A DNA stretch of 36,545 bases from Nemertoderma westbladi (taxonomy: Eukaryota > Xenacoelomorpha > Nemertodermatida > Nemertodermatidae), in the NCBI GenBank assembly GCA_032718475.1, contig JAUCBJ010000789.1, forward strand, positions 1 to 36,545, given 5' to 3'. Within the stretch, counting starts at the first letter, position 1. The number at the start of each line of letters is the position of its first letter. The translations under genes were made by a program, and so were the position numbers. Of the stretch, positions 1 to 30,892 are shown one piece after another. The notes under the pieces are model-generated. The model had not been told where the DNA came from, ran no database searches, and was given only the letters and a program-made list of their open reading frames with translations.

Positions 1-400
1 GCCCTTAAATCCTGCTGGTTATCACTTGGTAGTTTAGCCCATCGTTATACTAGCTTAGGTATATTAGTGCAATACACACCGTTTATGTTACACTGCTTCC
101 CTGTAGGAAGGTTGCCCCATGGCCCTGCTTTCTGTATCTGCATATAGGATTTGATCATTCTTAGTAGGCCTATTCTACCTTATTCTTAACGTGTTTTGCA
201 CCAGTAATTCTTGTATTTGTTTGAACATATAAGTAGAACCGATCTGGAGATACCCTATGTACTGATGTAAAACTTATTTTCAATATACGTAACTTGACAT
301 AATTATAACTACGTCTTTTCAAGATTAAATAGGCCTAATGAAATAACGATCCCGACGAAACTCGAAACCACAACGCCAATTCCAAATTCTGTGGTTTACA
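1..400 (+). repeat. 5' LTR of BEL/Pao element (first 11 bp missing)
   Basis: Aligns without gaps to 7607-8006 with one substitution (A at 24, G at 7630). Ends in TTTACA at 400, giving the expected ...CA terminus. ATATAAG near 226-232 could be the LTR TATA element; this is inference. Confidence 0.95.
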
Positions 401-403
401 TTC

Positions 404-420
404 TGGTTCCGATGCCGGGA
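404..420 (+). promoter_or_regulatory. Primer-binding site of the BEL/Pao element
   Basis: Starts three bases after the LTR end. TGGTTCCGATGCCGGGA is the reverse complement of a tRNA 3' end reading TCCCGGCATCGGAACCA: CCA tail, A discriminator, acceptor strand CATCGGA, then the T-stem. The implied 5' acceptor strand TCCGATG resembles animal tRNA-Glu, so Glu is my best guess for the primer; the tRNA identity is inferred. Confidence 0.75.
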
Positions 421-519
421 AACCTGGTCTAAAGGTTTCCACGTCACAGATTATCCTTACCCTCGGAGTATCCACAATCCATCGCTGGACAGTTCAACTA
501 TCCGTTGCCTTCTCTCGAT

Positions 520-3252
520 ATGTCGGACGCGGAGTCTGACATCGTTAGTGGAGCCACGTCGGGTGGTCTCCCCGCCAAAGGGAATGGTTCGTTTCATGGT
601 AGTCTGAGCTCTCCTCGACTCGGCGATGGAACTACGACATCCGATGGTGAGGATAAATCTCGACTTGAACCCTTGGAATCCCGACCCGGTTCGAGTGATA
701 CCGGTACGCGTTTCGAGGGTTTCGATACCGCGGACCTAGAGGTCCTAGACCCTGATATTGCGTTCTATCCTGCGGATGATTTAGAGGCTAGCCCTGCAGT
801 TACCGACAGCCAGCGACCCATCCGATTGAAAGACGCGAAGATTACTCGAGCCAATACCAAGCGGAGGCTCACTTGTTTGGCTGCCAAGCTTCATTCTCTA
901 GTCGATTCCCGTGGCAGTCGCACCTTAATCCAGGGCTTCCTAGGGGAACTCAACGAGGACTTTGACGACTGTGTTCGATCTCACAGTAAGTGTCTTCAGT
1001 ATCTGGATCCCGGAACCGATTCTAAGTCTAAAGCCATAGAGGAGGAATGGTTGGCTGCCGTCCGCGAGGGTTATCGGCGCTGTCGGAGTGAAGCTGAAAG
1101 TTACCTCGCCTCCCGGAGAGGCGAACCTTCTTCAGCTGGTGGAAGTAAATCCAAGGTATCCTCCTCGCGATCCCCGGGAGGTGGTATTAACTCCTCGAAG
1201 CGGCAACTGGAAGAGAAAAGATTAAAACTCCAGCAGTTCGAAAGGGATCGGGAGCTTCGCGAGAAGGAGCTAGCGCTCAACAATAGGAAGCAGCTCCGTC
1301 GCCTCCAGAACGAGGTGGAGCTGCTCGAGTTGTCTGTTCGTACCGAGGAAATAGAAAACAGGGAGGCCGGAGTTGCGAACCTCAGGGAACGGGTTCTCGC
1401 TGATTTCCTTGAGGATGAGGACTCCAACCGGGCCGGCGGGGTCCAACCGGTTCCCAATTATCCTCTCGCATCCAGGAGATCGAATCCTTTCCCAGGTCAT
1501 CCGTTATCCGATCCAGTGACACAGCTCACGGTTGAGTCACCCCGTTACCCGCCTAGTAACGTACCGGTAATTCATAGTTCTAATGAAATTACTAGTAATA
1601 ATATATTACAGAGTTCGTGTCAATCGTGTCCTATTATTGATACAGTGTTTAAACCGTCTCAATGTAATTCTAGCTTAGCTACTAATACTGTAAGTGATTG
1701 TAATATGAATAGAAAATCTGGTGTTATATTTAGTATCTCCAGCGGTTCATTTGTGCAGTCATTACCGGTACCGATTATTAGTAGTGTAGAATCTGTCCCG
1801 CTCCGTGTACTCAATAAGGATACCACCGGTAATAATTTTATAAATATTTCAGTGCCAAACTTTGTAGCTGTAGAACACCCAACCACGGCAACTCTGCCCC
1901 GCTTTAACCAGCGAACTATTTTTCCATTTGATAGTAATTCAATAAATAATTATAAACCTTTAAGTAACTGTAATAGCACTTGGGCTTTATCTAGCCCTGA
2001 GTTTGTACCCCGTGGATTTGCCTCGCCTGATTCTAATTTGGTTAGCGGATTGAAGGGAGTGTGTGCCCCTGTGAGTTATATGTATGGTGGCTCTACCAAT
2101 GATAGTGTACATTGTGTGCCATGTACTGCGACTGGTTTGCGTCCTGAGTATGCGTCTGACCCTGTGTATCGCCCGAGCGGCCAACCCTTTGGGGGTCCTG
2201 AGAGGTGTCCGGGTCGGCCCATTGTTAACGGGCCGGCTAGTGAGCCAGTAGTGTCGGCCACATATGACCTTCCTTCGTTTTCATCTCGTCCAGTTAATAG
2301 ATCCAAAGTATCTGGGCGTGTAGATGATTGGATTGACTCTCCTGACTCCGATGACAGAAGTGACGCGCTTTTTGGTGGTCATGGTCCGATAGATTTGCAG
2401 GCTCTATTTAAGGTACCAATCGATCCATTTGATGGCTCACCCATTAAATGGCCTGGTTTTATTTCATCATTCCGTGCTTTAGTGCATGATAGAATTCCAA
2501 ACGACGCAATTCGTCTCTCTATTCTTAGGAATTTATTATCCCCTGAGATTCGTAATAGTGTAGCTGCTACTATAGATGACCCTACATTGTATTATGAAAC
2601 ATTGAGAGATATTCGCAGAATTTATGGTGATAAACATCTCATTGCTTCTAGCCATATTAAACAGCTTTTTTCTGTCCAAAATGTTAACTCAAGCGATTTC
2701 GAGTCATTAAAATCCTTTTCGCTTAAATTGCATGGCTCAGTATCTGCTTTAGATAAATGTGGATATAAAGATGACCTTTATTCCGCAAATAATTTAAATG
2801 TTTTAGTTGACAAATTGCCAAACCCGCTACAACATGAGTGGAGCAAAAAAGTAGTTGCAATTCAACCTGGGCGTCCGTCTTTAAAGGATTTTGATGACTG
2901 GATTTCGTATAAAGTTAGTTGTGGTCGTGCTATAGAGTCTACACTTAAAATTAGACCCAGTTCTAATACATCTCAGCCCCAGTTTAAACACAATAATAAC
3001 CCTAGAATATTGCGTGAGAAATCTAAAGCAGTAACCCCTAAGTCATCTACATTTTCTCCAACAGTTCTAGCAACGGGGGGAGGACCCTCTAAGCAACTAG
3101 AAAGCGAAAAATGTAGTTGCTGCGAACTGTCCCACACTGTAGAAGATTGTGATAAATTTAAAAAATTATCCCTTGCTGAGCGTGCAGAACTAGTGCGTGA
3201 AAAGGGCATGTGCTTTGTGTGTTTAAAAACTCGGCAGCCGACTGCTCCATAA
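520..3252 (+). CDS. gag: Gag polyprotein of BEL/Pao element
   Basis: The frame is open from 505, but the first ATG is at 520 (MSDAESDIVSG, G at -3), giving 910 residues. Visible parts: an acidic/Ser-rich N-terminus; a charged coiled coil around residues 235-310 (QLEEKRLKLQQFERDRE and following); a long Asn/Ser-rich linker; a DUF1759-like capsid region around 630-790 (DPFDGSPIKWPGFISSFRAL); and a zinc knuckle starting at C865 of CX2CX4HX4C type. The frame stops at 3250-3252 inside what should be a second knuckle, so the natural continuation is in the -1 frame (pol). BEL elements usually carry gag-pol in a single frame, so this break is either programmed or a mutation. Confidence 0.9.
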   Translation: MSDAESDIVSGATSGGLPAKGNGSFHGSLSSPRLGDGTTTSDGEDKSRLEPLESRPGSSDTGTRFEGFDTADLEVLDPDIAFYPADDLEASPAVTDSQRPIRLKDAKITRANTKRRLTCLAAKLHSLVDSRGSRTLIQGFLGELNEDFDDCVRSHSKCLQYLDPGTDSKSKAIEEEWLAAVREGYRRCRSEAESYLASRRGEPSSAGGSKSKVSSSRSPGGGINSSKRQLEEKRLKLQQFERDRELREKELALNNRKQLRRLQNEVELLELSVRTEEIENREAGVANLRERVLADFLEDEDSNRAGGVQPVPNYPLASRRSNPFPGHPLSDPVTQLTVESPRYPPSNVPVIHSSNEITSNNILQSSCQSCPIIDTVFKPSQCNSSLATNTVSDCNMNRKSGVIFSISSGSFVQSLPVPIISSVESVPLRVLNKDTTGNNFINISVPNFVAVEHPTTATLPRFNQRTIFPFDSNSINNYKPLSNCNSTWALSSPEFVPRGFASPDSNLVSGLKGVCAPVSYMYGGSTNDSVHCVPCTATGLRPEYASDPVYRPSGQPFGGPERCPGRPIVNGPASEPVVSATYDLPSFSSRPVNRSKVSGRVDDWIDSPDSDDRSDALFGGHGPIDLQALFKVPIDPFDGSPIKWPGFISSFRALVHDRIPNDAIRLSILRNLLSPEIRNSVAATIDDPTLYYETLRDIRRIYGDKHLIASSHIKQLFSVQNVNSSDFESLKSFSLKLHGSVSALDKCGYKDDLYSANNLNVLVDKLPNPLQHEWSKKVVAIQPGRPSLKDFDDWISYKVSCGRAIESTLKIRPSSNTSQPQFKHNNNPRILREKSKAVTPKSSTFSPTVLATGGGPSKQLESEKCSCCELSHTVEDCDKFKKLSLAERAELVREKGMCFVCLKTRQPTAP

Positions 3253-6200
3253 AGGAACCATGTAAAGCCCCATCTGGGTGTAAGAAAAGGCATCATACAT
3301 TATTGCATGATGCTCCTCCAGTTTACGGTAACTCGAAATCCTCCCGTTTCCGCTCTAAGCATGTCGGATCGACTAGCTGCGACTCTACCCCGTCTACCGT
3401 GGCGCTACAGATTGTCCCGCTTCGTGTACGATCCTCCGCTGGCAAGGTTGTAGAAACTTTCGCCTTATTGGATCCTGGTAGTCAAATATCAGCTGTCGAT
3501 CAAAAGTTAGCCAATGAGCTCGGCCTAAAAGGTAAAGAAACCTCGATTAAAATAGGCACAATCAACTCGGAAGGTAAACCAATAAAGTCTCTGTTAAGCT
3601 CCGTGGAGGTCTTGCCCACAGATGGTGATAGCTCGTTTGAAATATCTGACACCTGGGTATTACCCAAACTTAATATTACACGTCAGCGATTTGATTGGCC
3701 AAAAATCAAGGGTTTTTGGACTCACTTACGCGATTTGAATTTACCGCGCATTGATTCGGATAAAGTGAGCGTTCTATTGGGTGCTGATGTATTTAATATT
3801 ATTCGCCAGTTAGATTATAGGTCTGGTCCACCTGGTTCACCATCTGCTGTTCTTACTAATTTTGGTTGGGCTTGCACCTCGAATGTTCCGCTATTCCCAT
3901 TGTGTGATAGTGAGCGGAGAGATATTTTACATACACATGTAGAAACTACCTCGAGTGCTCGTTCGCTGGTTAATCCAAAGTCCTCAGGTAGTTTGCATGA
4001 TCTCGTAGCCGAATTCTGGAGAACAGAATCATTCGGTGTTAACCCTGGTGGTGACCTACCTCTTTCTAAGAAAGATGCCTTGGCTCTGGAGATGTTGAGA
4101 GACACCACTAGTTGCATAGATGGTCGCTATGAGACTGGCCTATTGTGGCGCTCCCCGTCTGTTTATCTCCCTGATAATTACCAGTCTGCTCTTAGGCGTT
4201 TAAAGTCCACTGAGAGACGCTTAAGTCGCGATTCCTCATTAGAAGTGCGCTATGACGAGATATTGCGAAGCTACATTGATAAAGGATTCGCAGTTAAAGT
4301 TCCACCAGGAGAGCTAGAGGGCCCCCCTGGTCGTGTTTGGTATTTGCCCCACCACCCAGTAATTAATCCTGTTTATCTCCCTGATAATTACCAGTCTGCT
4401 CTTAGGCGTTTAAAGTCCACTGAGAGACGCTTAAGTCGCGATTCCTCATTAGAAGTGCGCTATGACGAGATATTGCGAAGCTACATTGATAAAGGATTCG
4501 CAGTTAAAGTTCCACCAGGAGAGCTAGAGGGCCCCCCTGGTCGTGTTTGGTATTTGCCCCACCACCCAGTAATTAATCCGAATAAACCTAGTAAGATTCG
4601 AATAGTATTCGATGCCTCGGCTCGTTACCATGGTGTTTCCCTAAACGATAAACTCCTCCGTGGCCCGGATTTTCTCGCCAGTTTAGTAGGAGTCTTGTTG
4701 CGCTTTCGAGAGAAACATGTGGCGATTTCCGGAGACATTACTGCGATGTACCACCAAGTAGGAGTGCGGCGTGAAGACCAAGATTGTCTTCGCTTTCTCT
4801 GGGGTGGTGTTAAGCGTGATGGCCCGCCTGCGGTTTATAGGATGTTGAGACAGATTTTTGGTGCCATAGACTCCTCGTGCATCTGTTTTTACAATCTCCT
4901 TCGTACTGCTGAAGATAACAAATATATATTTCCAGATGTAGCCCCCAGAGTGGCTCTGTGTTTTTATGCTGACAATTATTTCGATTCATGCAATACTGAA
5001 TCTGAGGCGATTGAGCGTGTATCTCAGATGAAAGCGCTTCTCTCTTTGGGGGGATTTCATCTTGGGCAGTGGGTCTCATCATCTCGCCAAGTTCTAGGTT
5101 CTGTCCCTTCTTCTGATCTTGCAGACCCTTTGTTGAATCTTGATTTGGACGAATTACCGGTTGAGAGAGCGTTGGGTGTTCGGTGGAACTGTTCGAGTGA
5201 TTGTTTTGTCTTTGAGCACAAAATTTCAGATTCTGATGCGCCCCCTAGCAGGCGGATTGTGCTTGCTAAAGTTGCCTCGCTATTTGACCCATTGGGGCTT
5301 ATCTCCCCGGTTGTATTGGTTGCCAAGGTGCTCCTTCAGGATATATGGAGGCAAGTTACATCTTGGGATACCAAATTGCCTGATAATTTAGTTCTCCGTT
5401 GGCAGTCATGGCTCAAAGACTTGCCCAATATTGATCAAGTGTCGATCCCCCGTTGTTTATTTAATGATAATACCTTTAATTCCAGCACTCAACTTCATTT
5501 ATTTTCAGATGCTTCTGAACTTGGTTTTGGTGCTGTGGCCTACATTCGTACTGTGTATAGTTGTGGAGACATCAGTGTCTCGTTTACTATGTCTAAATCC
5601 CGTGTGGCGCCTGTGAAACAATTGTCCATCCCCAGACTTGAGCTTCAAGGCGCTATAACTTCCGTCCGACTGTCTGGACTTGTACAAAATGAACTAACTA
5701 TTGAGTTTAATGATGTTTATTTTTGGGTGGATTCAGTAACTTGTTTGCGTTGGGTATTTTCGCAAAACTGCCGGTTTATGCCATTTGTTGCCCACCGTAT
5801 TGGTGAGATATTGGATACCGCTGAGCCCCGGCAGTGGCGCTACGTACCTACTGCTGTGAACCCCGCTGATTTCTGTAGCCGTGGTATGAATGCGTCTGAT
5901 TTGACACCTGATCACCCGTGGTTTTGTGGTCCCGATTTTTTGAAATTATCTGAGTCCGAGTGGCCTGATTTCCCTGTGGTTGATTTGAGACCTGATCCGG
6001 ATGATTGTGAAATTAAAGTCACCTTTACTATAAGCTGTGACGTTATTTGGATATGTGAGTACATAAAACGTTTTTCTAATCTCGCACGATCTCGTATATT
6101 CCCCAATTTACAGCGGTGCATTGCCTGGATTAGCCGTTTTATATTTAATTCTCGCAATAAAGACTGCAGGTCCGGTCCTCTGTCTGTCAGTGAGCTTAAC

Positions 6201-7586
6201 GATTCTTTAACCTTATTAATTAAAGCTGTTCAGTCGTGTGAATACCCCAATGAATTAGGAGACCTGCGCTCAGGAAAGGAGTTGTGTTCCAGTAGTTTCT
6301 TGTTATCTCTGTCCCCTTTTCTTGATGAAAATGGTCTGCTTAGAGTTGGGGGCCGTATAAAGTCCGCAGACTTACCATATTCTACTCGTCACCCTATCAT
6401 TCTTCCACACGACTCACACTTGACTAGACTGATTATCTATGATTTGCACGAGTCTATTGTCCATGAGGGTGAGGAATACACTCTAAATGTATATCAACAG
6501 CAATACTGGTCGCCCAGAGGTCGGTCCCTTGTACGTAAATTGATCAATAGGTGCACTTTCTGTAGAAAACGTAGAGCCCATCCTGAACCCCCGCTGATGG
6601 CCGCTCTCCCCCGCTCCCGTCTCTCACCCGCCACCTTTCCCTTCCTCAATGTAGGTTTGGATTTCTGTGGTCCGTTTCTCGTTCGGCATTTCCGAAAAAC
6701 TGTGAAACGTTATTGCCTTCTAGGCACCTGTCTATTAACTCGTGCGGTTCACTTAGAAGTAACCCATTCGTTAGATACTGATTCATTTTTATTGGCCTTC
6801 CGTCGTCTGATTGCTCGCCGCGGTTCGCCCAGAATTGTCTACAGTGACAATGGTACGAACCTTGTAGCAGGTGAGAAAGAGCTCCGTGTGTGCCTTAAGG
6901 AGCTTAATCAGACAGTAATCTCTGATACTTTGTCTCAAAGAGGCATCCGTTGGGTTTTCTCCCCTCCTTCTGCACCGCACTTCGGTGGCGTATGGGAGAG
7001 GCTAGTTAAATCCTCTAAGAAGGCCTTGAGAGCTGTACTCGGAAATCAGTGTGTAGGAGATGAACTGCTGCATTCTGTTATAGTTGAAGTTGAACACTTG
7101 CTAAACAGCCGTCCCTTGACCCACGTCAGCGTAGATCCTGACGAACCTGAAGCTCTAACGCCGCATCATATTTTGCTTGGTAGACCAAACCCCAATCTAC
7201 CTCCAGTTCTGGTTGACGATTCAGACATAAGTTCTCGTCGTCGTTGGCGCGCTACTCAGGCCTTGACTAATCAGTTCTGGTCCCGTTGGATGAGAGAGTA
7301 TGTCCCGTCTCTGATTGAGAATAGGAAGTGGTTAAAGTCCCGCCGTAGCTTGTGTAAGAATGACATTGTGCTTGTCATTTTCTCTGACACACCGCGCGGT
7401 CATTGGCCCTTGGGTCGTGTTCTAGAGACCTTTCCCGGACGTGATGGAATCGTCCGGACCGTGCGTGTGCTCGTGCGTGGTAAAGAATATACCCGTCCAG
7501 CTGTGAAAGTGTGCCTGTTGGAAGAGGCAGGCGAGGTGGGCCACTTTGAAACTGAAAGTAAATGTAACTCTACTGTCGAGAGTTAG
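3210..7586 (+). CDS. pol: Pol polyprotein of BEL/Pao element (PR-RT-RH-IN)
   Basis: Open frame without its own convincing ATG; it overlaps the end of gag in the -1 frame, so it is probably expressed as a fusion. Counting residues from 3210: Cys-rich end of Gag (about 6-33); aspartic protease motif LLDPGSQ (D88); a 70-residue block present twice in tandem (318-387 and 388-457); RT with KIRIVFDASA, motif A GDITAMYHQV (D509) and motif C YADN (586-589, where YxDD is usual); Pao/RNase H region with LFSDASE (D767); integrase with an H1061...C1115/C1118 zinc region and catalytic D1151, D1213, E1263; and a DUF5641-like tail. Stop at 7584-7586, ten bases before the 3' LTR. The frame is open throughout, but the RT change and the duplication make activity doubtful. 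Confidence 0.92.
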   Translation: MLCVFKNSAADCSIKEPCKAPSGCKKRHHTLLHDAPPVYGNSKSSRFRSKHVGSTSCDSTPSTVALQIVPLRVRSSAGKVVETFALLDPGSQISAVDQKLANELGLKGKETSIKIGTINSEGKPIKSLLSSVEVLPTDGDSSFEISDTWVLPKLNITRQRFDWPKIKGFWTHLRDLNLPRIDSDKVSVLLGADVFNIIRQLDYRSGPPGSPSAVLTNFGWACTSNVPLFPLCDSERRDILHTHVETTSSARSLVNPKSSGSLHDLVAEFWRTESFGVNPGGDLPLSKKDALALEMLRDTTSCIDGRYETGLLWRSPSVYLPDNYQSALRRLKSTERRLSRDSSLEVRYDEILRSYIDKGFAVKVPPGELEGPPGRVWYLPHHPVINPVYLPDNYQSALRRLKSTERRLSRDSSLEVRYDEILRSYIDKGFAVKVPPGELEGPPGRVWYLPHHPVINPNKPSKIRIVFDASARYHGVSLNDKLLRGPDFLASLVGVLLRFREKHVAISGDITAMYHQVGVRREDQDCLRFLWGGVKRDGPPAVYRMLRQIFGAIDSSCICFYNLLRTAEDNKYIFPDVAPRVALCFYADNYFDSCNTESEAIERVSQMKALLSLGGFHLGQWVSSSRQVLGSVPSSDLADPLLNLDLDELPVERALGVRWNCSSDCFVFEHKISDSDAPPSRRIVLAKVASLFDPLGLISPVVLVAKVLLQDIWRQVTSWDTKLPDNLVLRWQSWLKDLPNIDQVSIPRCLFNDNTFNSSTQLHLFSDASELGFGAVAYIRTVYSCGDISVSFTMSKSRVAPVKQLSIPRLELQGAITSVRLSGLVQNELTIEFNDVYFWVDSVTCLRWVFSQNCRFMPFVAHRIGEILDTAEPRQWRYVPTAVNPADFCSRGMNASDLTPDHPWFCGPDFLKLSESEWPDFPVVDLRPDPDDCEIKVTFTISCDVIWICEYIKRFSNLARSRIFPNLQRCIAWISRFIFNSRNKDCRSGPLSVSELNDSLTLLIKAVQSCEYPNELGDLRSGKELCSSSFLLSLSPFLDENGLLRVGGRIKSADLPYSTRHPIILPHDSHLTRLIIYDLHESIVHEGEEYTLNVYQQQYWSPRGRSLVRKLINRCTFCRKRRAHPEPPLMAALPRSRLSPATFPFLNVGLDFCGPFLVRHFRKTVKRYCLLGTCLLTRAVHLEVTHSLDTDSFLLAFRRLIARRGSPRIVYSDNGTNLVAGEKELRVCLKELNQTVISDTLSQRGIRWVFSPPSAPHFGGVWERLVKSSKKALRAVLGNQCVGDELLHSVIVEVEHLLNSRPLTHVSVDPDEPEALTPHHILLGRPNPNLPPVLVDDSDISSRRRWRATQALTNQFWSRWMREYVPSLIENRKWLKSRRSLCKNDIVLVIFSDTPRGHWPLGRVLETFPGRDGIVRTVRVLVRGKEYTRPAVKVCLLEEAGEVGHFETESKCNSTVES
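3222..3228 (+). promoter_or_regulatory. Candidate -1 ribosomal frameshift heptamer at the gag/pol boundary
   Basis: T TTA AAA read in the gag frame (TTA codon 3223-3225, AAA codon 3226-3228) fits the X XXY YYZ rule. A one-base backward slip enters the pol frame. A small stem TCGG-CAG-CCGA (3231-3241) follows three bases later; a stable pseudoknot is not obvious. Function is inferred. Confidence 0.45.
4161..4580 (+). repeat. Perfect in-frame tandem duplication of 210 bp in pol
   Basis: 4161-4370 and 4371-4580 are identical over 209 bases and differ only at the last base (T at 4370, G at 4580). The unit is 70 codons and covers the N-terminal (fingers-side) part of the reverse transcriptase just before KIRIVFDASA. 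One copy is expected in the family. Confidence 0.97.
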
Positions 7587-7595
7587 GGCCGGCGA

Positions 7596-8006
7596 TGTTA
7601 CAAACTGCCCTTAAATCCTGCTGGTTATCGCTTGGTAGTTTAGCCCATCGTTATACTAGCTTAGGTATATTAGTGCAATACACACCGTTTATGTTACACT
7701 GCTTCCCTGTAGGAAGGTTGCCCCATGGCCCTGCTTTCTGTATCTGCATATAGGATTTGATCATTCTTAGTAGGCCTATTCTACCTTATTCTTAACGTGT
7801 TTTGCACCAGTAATTCTTGTATTTGTTTGAACATATAAGTAGAACCGATCTGGAGATACCCTATGTACTGATGTAAAACTTATTTTCAATATACGTAACT
7901 TGACATAATTATAACTACGTCTTTTCAAGATTAAATAGGCCTAATGAAATAACGATCCCGACGAAACTCGAAACCACAACGCCAATTCCAAATTCTGTGG
8001 TTTACA
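7596..8006 (+). repeat. 3' LTR of BEL/Pao element
   Basis: 411 bp, TGTTACA...TTTACA, matching the 5' LTR at all but one of the 400 comparable positions. The expected polypurine tract just upstream (GAGAGTTAGGGCCGGCGA, 7579-7595) is interrupted and not a good one. Confidence 0.95.
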
Positions 8007-8720
8007 TTTAGTCTCCACCGATAATATTGTTTAAATTGTATAAACTACTGTAACATTCTACGGCAAACCGGTTGCAAATTGCCAATTGGGGTGTCGTTTC
8101 AGCCTTCCTATAGGGTTAATGTTAAACTAATATTGAAAAATTCGTTCCATCGTTCATCGTTCCAAATGCACGGCGGATGTGTTATTTAATGGTTCGTGAG
8201 TCAAAAGTCATCGCCAAAACGGAATTTACGGCACTTTTTTCTTCGGTCACAGATTAACCCCACTTAGTATTTCTGTGTTTGCATAGTCCAGCCAATTTAC
8301 TTTTAAGTGGGAGGTAATCCAAGCTAATTCAGGTGGAATTATGCTAATGCTAACTAGGGATCACAACAAAACGATACTGAGTATTTGGCAGTTAACGAAA
8401 CGAAAAAATCTATCGTACAACTCAATAATACCTTATGGAATCGCCAGCAAGCTGACCCGCTATTCTTACCTTAAAGTAAATGCCATGCCAATAAACCAAG
8501 ATAGCTTGGTGTACTACGTAGCATGGCTACATGATGTATCATCTTACACTGCTACCAGCTATGTCATGCCATGATGATATGATGTCCTACGAAGTTCTAT
8601 ACTACACTATGATGTATGGAATGTCATGTATCATATGCCATTGATTGCCATATCTGCAGCTGTTCGGGGCCAGCCAACTGTAATAAATTAAACATAGTGA
8701 GTGTCGATAGATGAACTTAC
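8007..8720. other. Unassigned DNA between retrotransposon and RBBP6 exon 14
   Basis: I find no exon with a matching phase (one nucleotide would be needed to complete the split codon from exon 14), no RNA gene and no clear repeat. Probably part of RBBP6 intron 14, with later exons beyond the left end of the window. Confidence 0.5.
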
Positions 8721-30078
<21,358 letters not shown>

Positions 30079-30209
30079 AGTTTAGGTGTTGATCAATAAC
30101 CGATATTAAGATATTTTTATATAAGAGTACAATAATCCATAAACGCAGTGATGCTCAACAGAGTTGCAAACGCCTTCAATAGATATCATAACTTATATAC
30201 AAAGAGGAC

Positions 30210-30411
30210 ACTGCCTAACAATAGTGGTCGGACATTGTGATGATGATAATAATTATATAATGATCAACAATTAATTATTGCTGAAACCATAAAAATTGTC
30301 ACTTTCTAAAATGGATAAACGATAAAATACCACGTTGTTTCATGTTTTAATAATTTATTATAAAAATATCATTTATATCTTAACACTCAACAGCCACTAT
30401 TGTTAGGGAGT
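30210..30411. mobile_element. Small inverted-repeat element upstream of RBBP6
   Basis: ACTGCCTAACAATAGTGG (30210-30227) and the reverse complement of ACTCCCTAACAATAGTGG (30394-30411) match at 17 of 18 positions. AT-rich interior. Probably a MITE, about 130 bp from the RBBP6 ATG, so it may lie in the 5' UTR or promoter. Confidence 0.6.
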
Positions 30412-30754
30412 GCTATTTCAAATGGAGACTTTTACCTGTTATGAAATAAAATAGAATGACATACCGCGCGCATAAAAATCTGCAAGGTTAAGTTAATAAT
30501 TAGATAATTTATAGACCAATGTCAGTGCCGGGTCCACTCCACACATACATAATTTACAAACAATAATATAATATTACTAGCAATACCCCTAACATAAGCA
30601 GTAAATTACATAAAGTGTCAGTCAGTACAAAACAATATGCCCATGGGGTGGGGTCTGGGATAACGTATTTGGGATTGGTTCCACCGGCCAAACCCAACAG
30701 GATACCACAGAGTCCAAGCGAGCCGAAACTAAATATTATGACTTTGAATTCAGG

Positions 30755-30892
30755 TACCTTGCCCGCCCACGGCGCCCAGGTACTCAGTTATCTCACCCGG
30801 GCAATCATGTACCTCGCCCGGCTCCCGATTATCTCACCGGAGCACTCACGCATCTCGCCCGGGCACTCAGGTATCTCGCCCGGGCTCTCTCA
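30755..30892 (+). repeat. Degenerate GC-rich tandem repeat, period about 21 bp
   Basis: Recurring TATCTCGCCCGGGCACTCAG with many substitutions, about six units. The open frame over it (30615-30917) shows no protein similarity. Confidence 0.7.

Larger units (their letters stand above)
1..8006 (+). mobile_element. BEL/Pao LTR retrotransposon, nearly complete
   Basis: Layout seen: 5' LTR (1-400), primer-binding site, gag, pol (protease, reverse transcriptase, RNase H, integrase), 3' LTR (7596-8006). The order PR-RT-RH-IN, the Gag DUF1759-like region and the DUF5641-like C-terminus identify the BEL/Pao superfamily. No envelope-like ORF is present. The full 3' LTR starts TGTTACA, so the window opens 11 bp inside the 5' LTR and the 5' target-site duplicate is not visible; the first five bases after the 3' LTR (TTTAG, 8007-8011) would be its partner if the duplication is 5 bp. 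The insertion lies beyond the last RBBP6 exon I can see, antisense to that gene, so probably in an intron of it. Confidence 0.95.

Noticed and set aside
7579-7595. Typical polypurine tract before the 3' LTR
   Set aside because: The stretch is interrupted by T and C, so I did not list it as a feature.
8341-8574. 77-codon plus-strand ORF
   Set aside because: Low-complexity ATG/TAT-rich stretch, no recognisable protein features.
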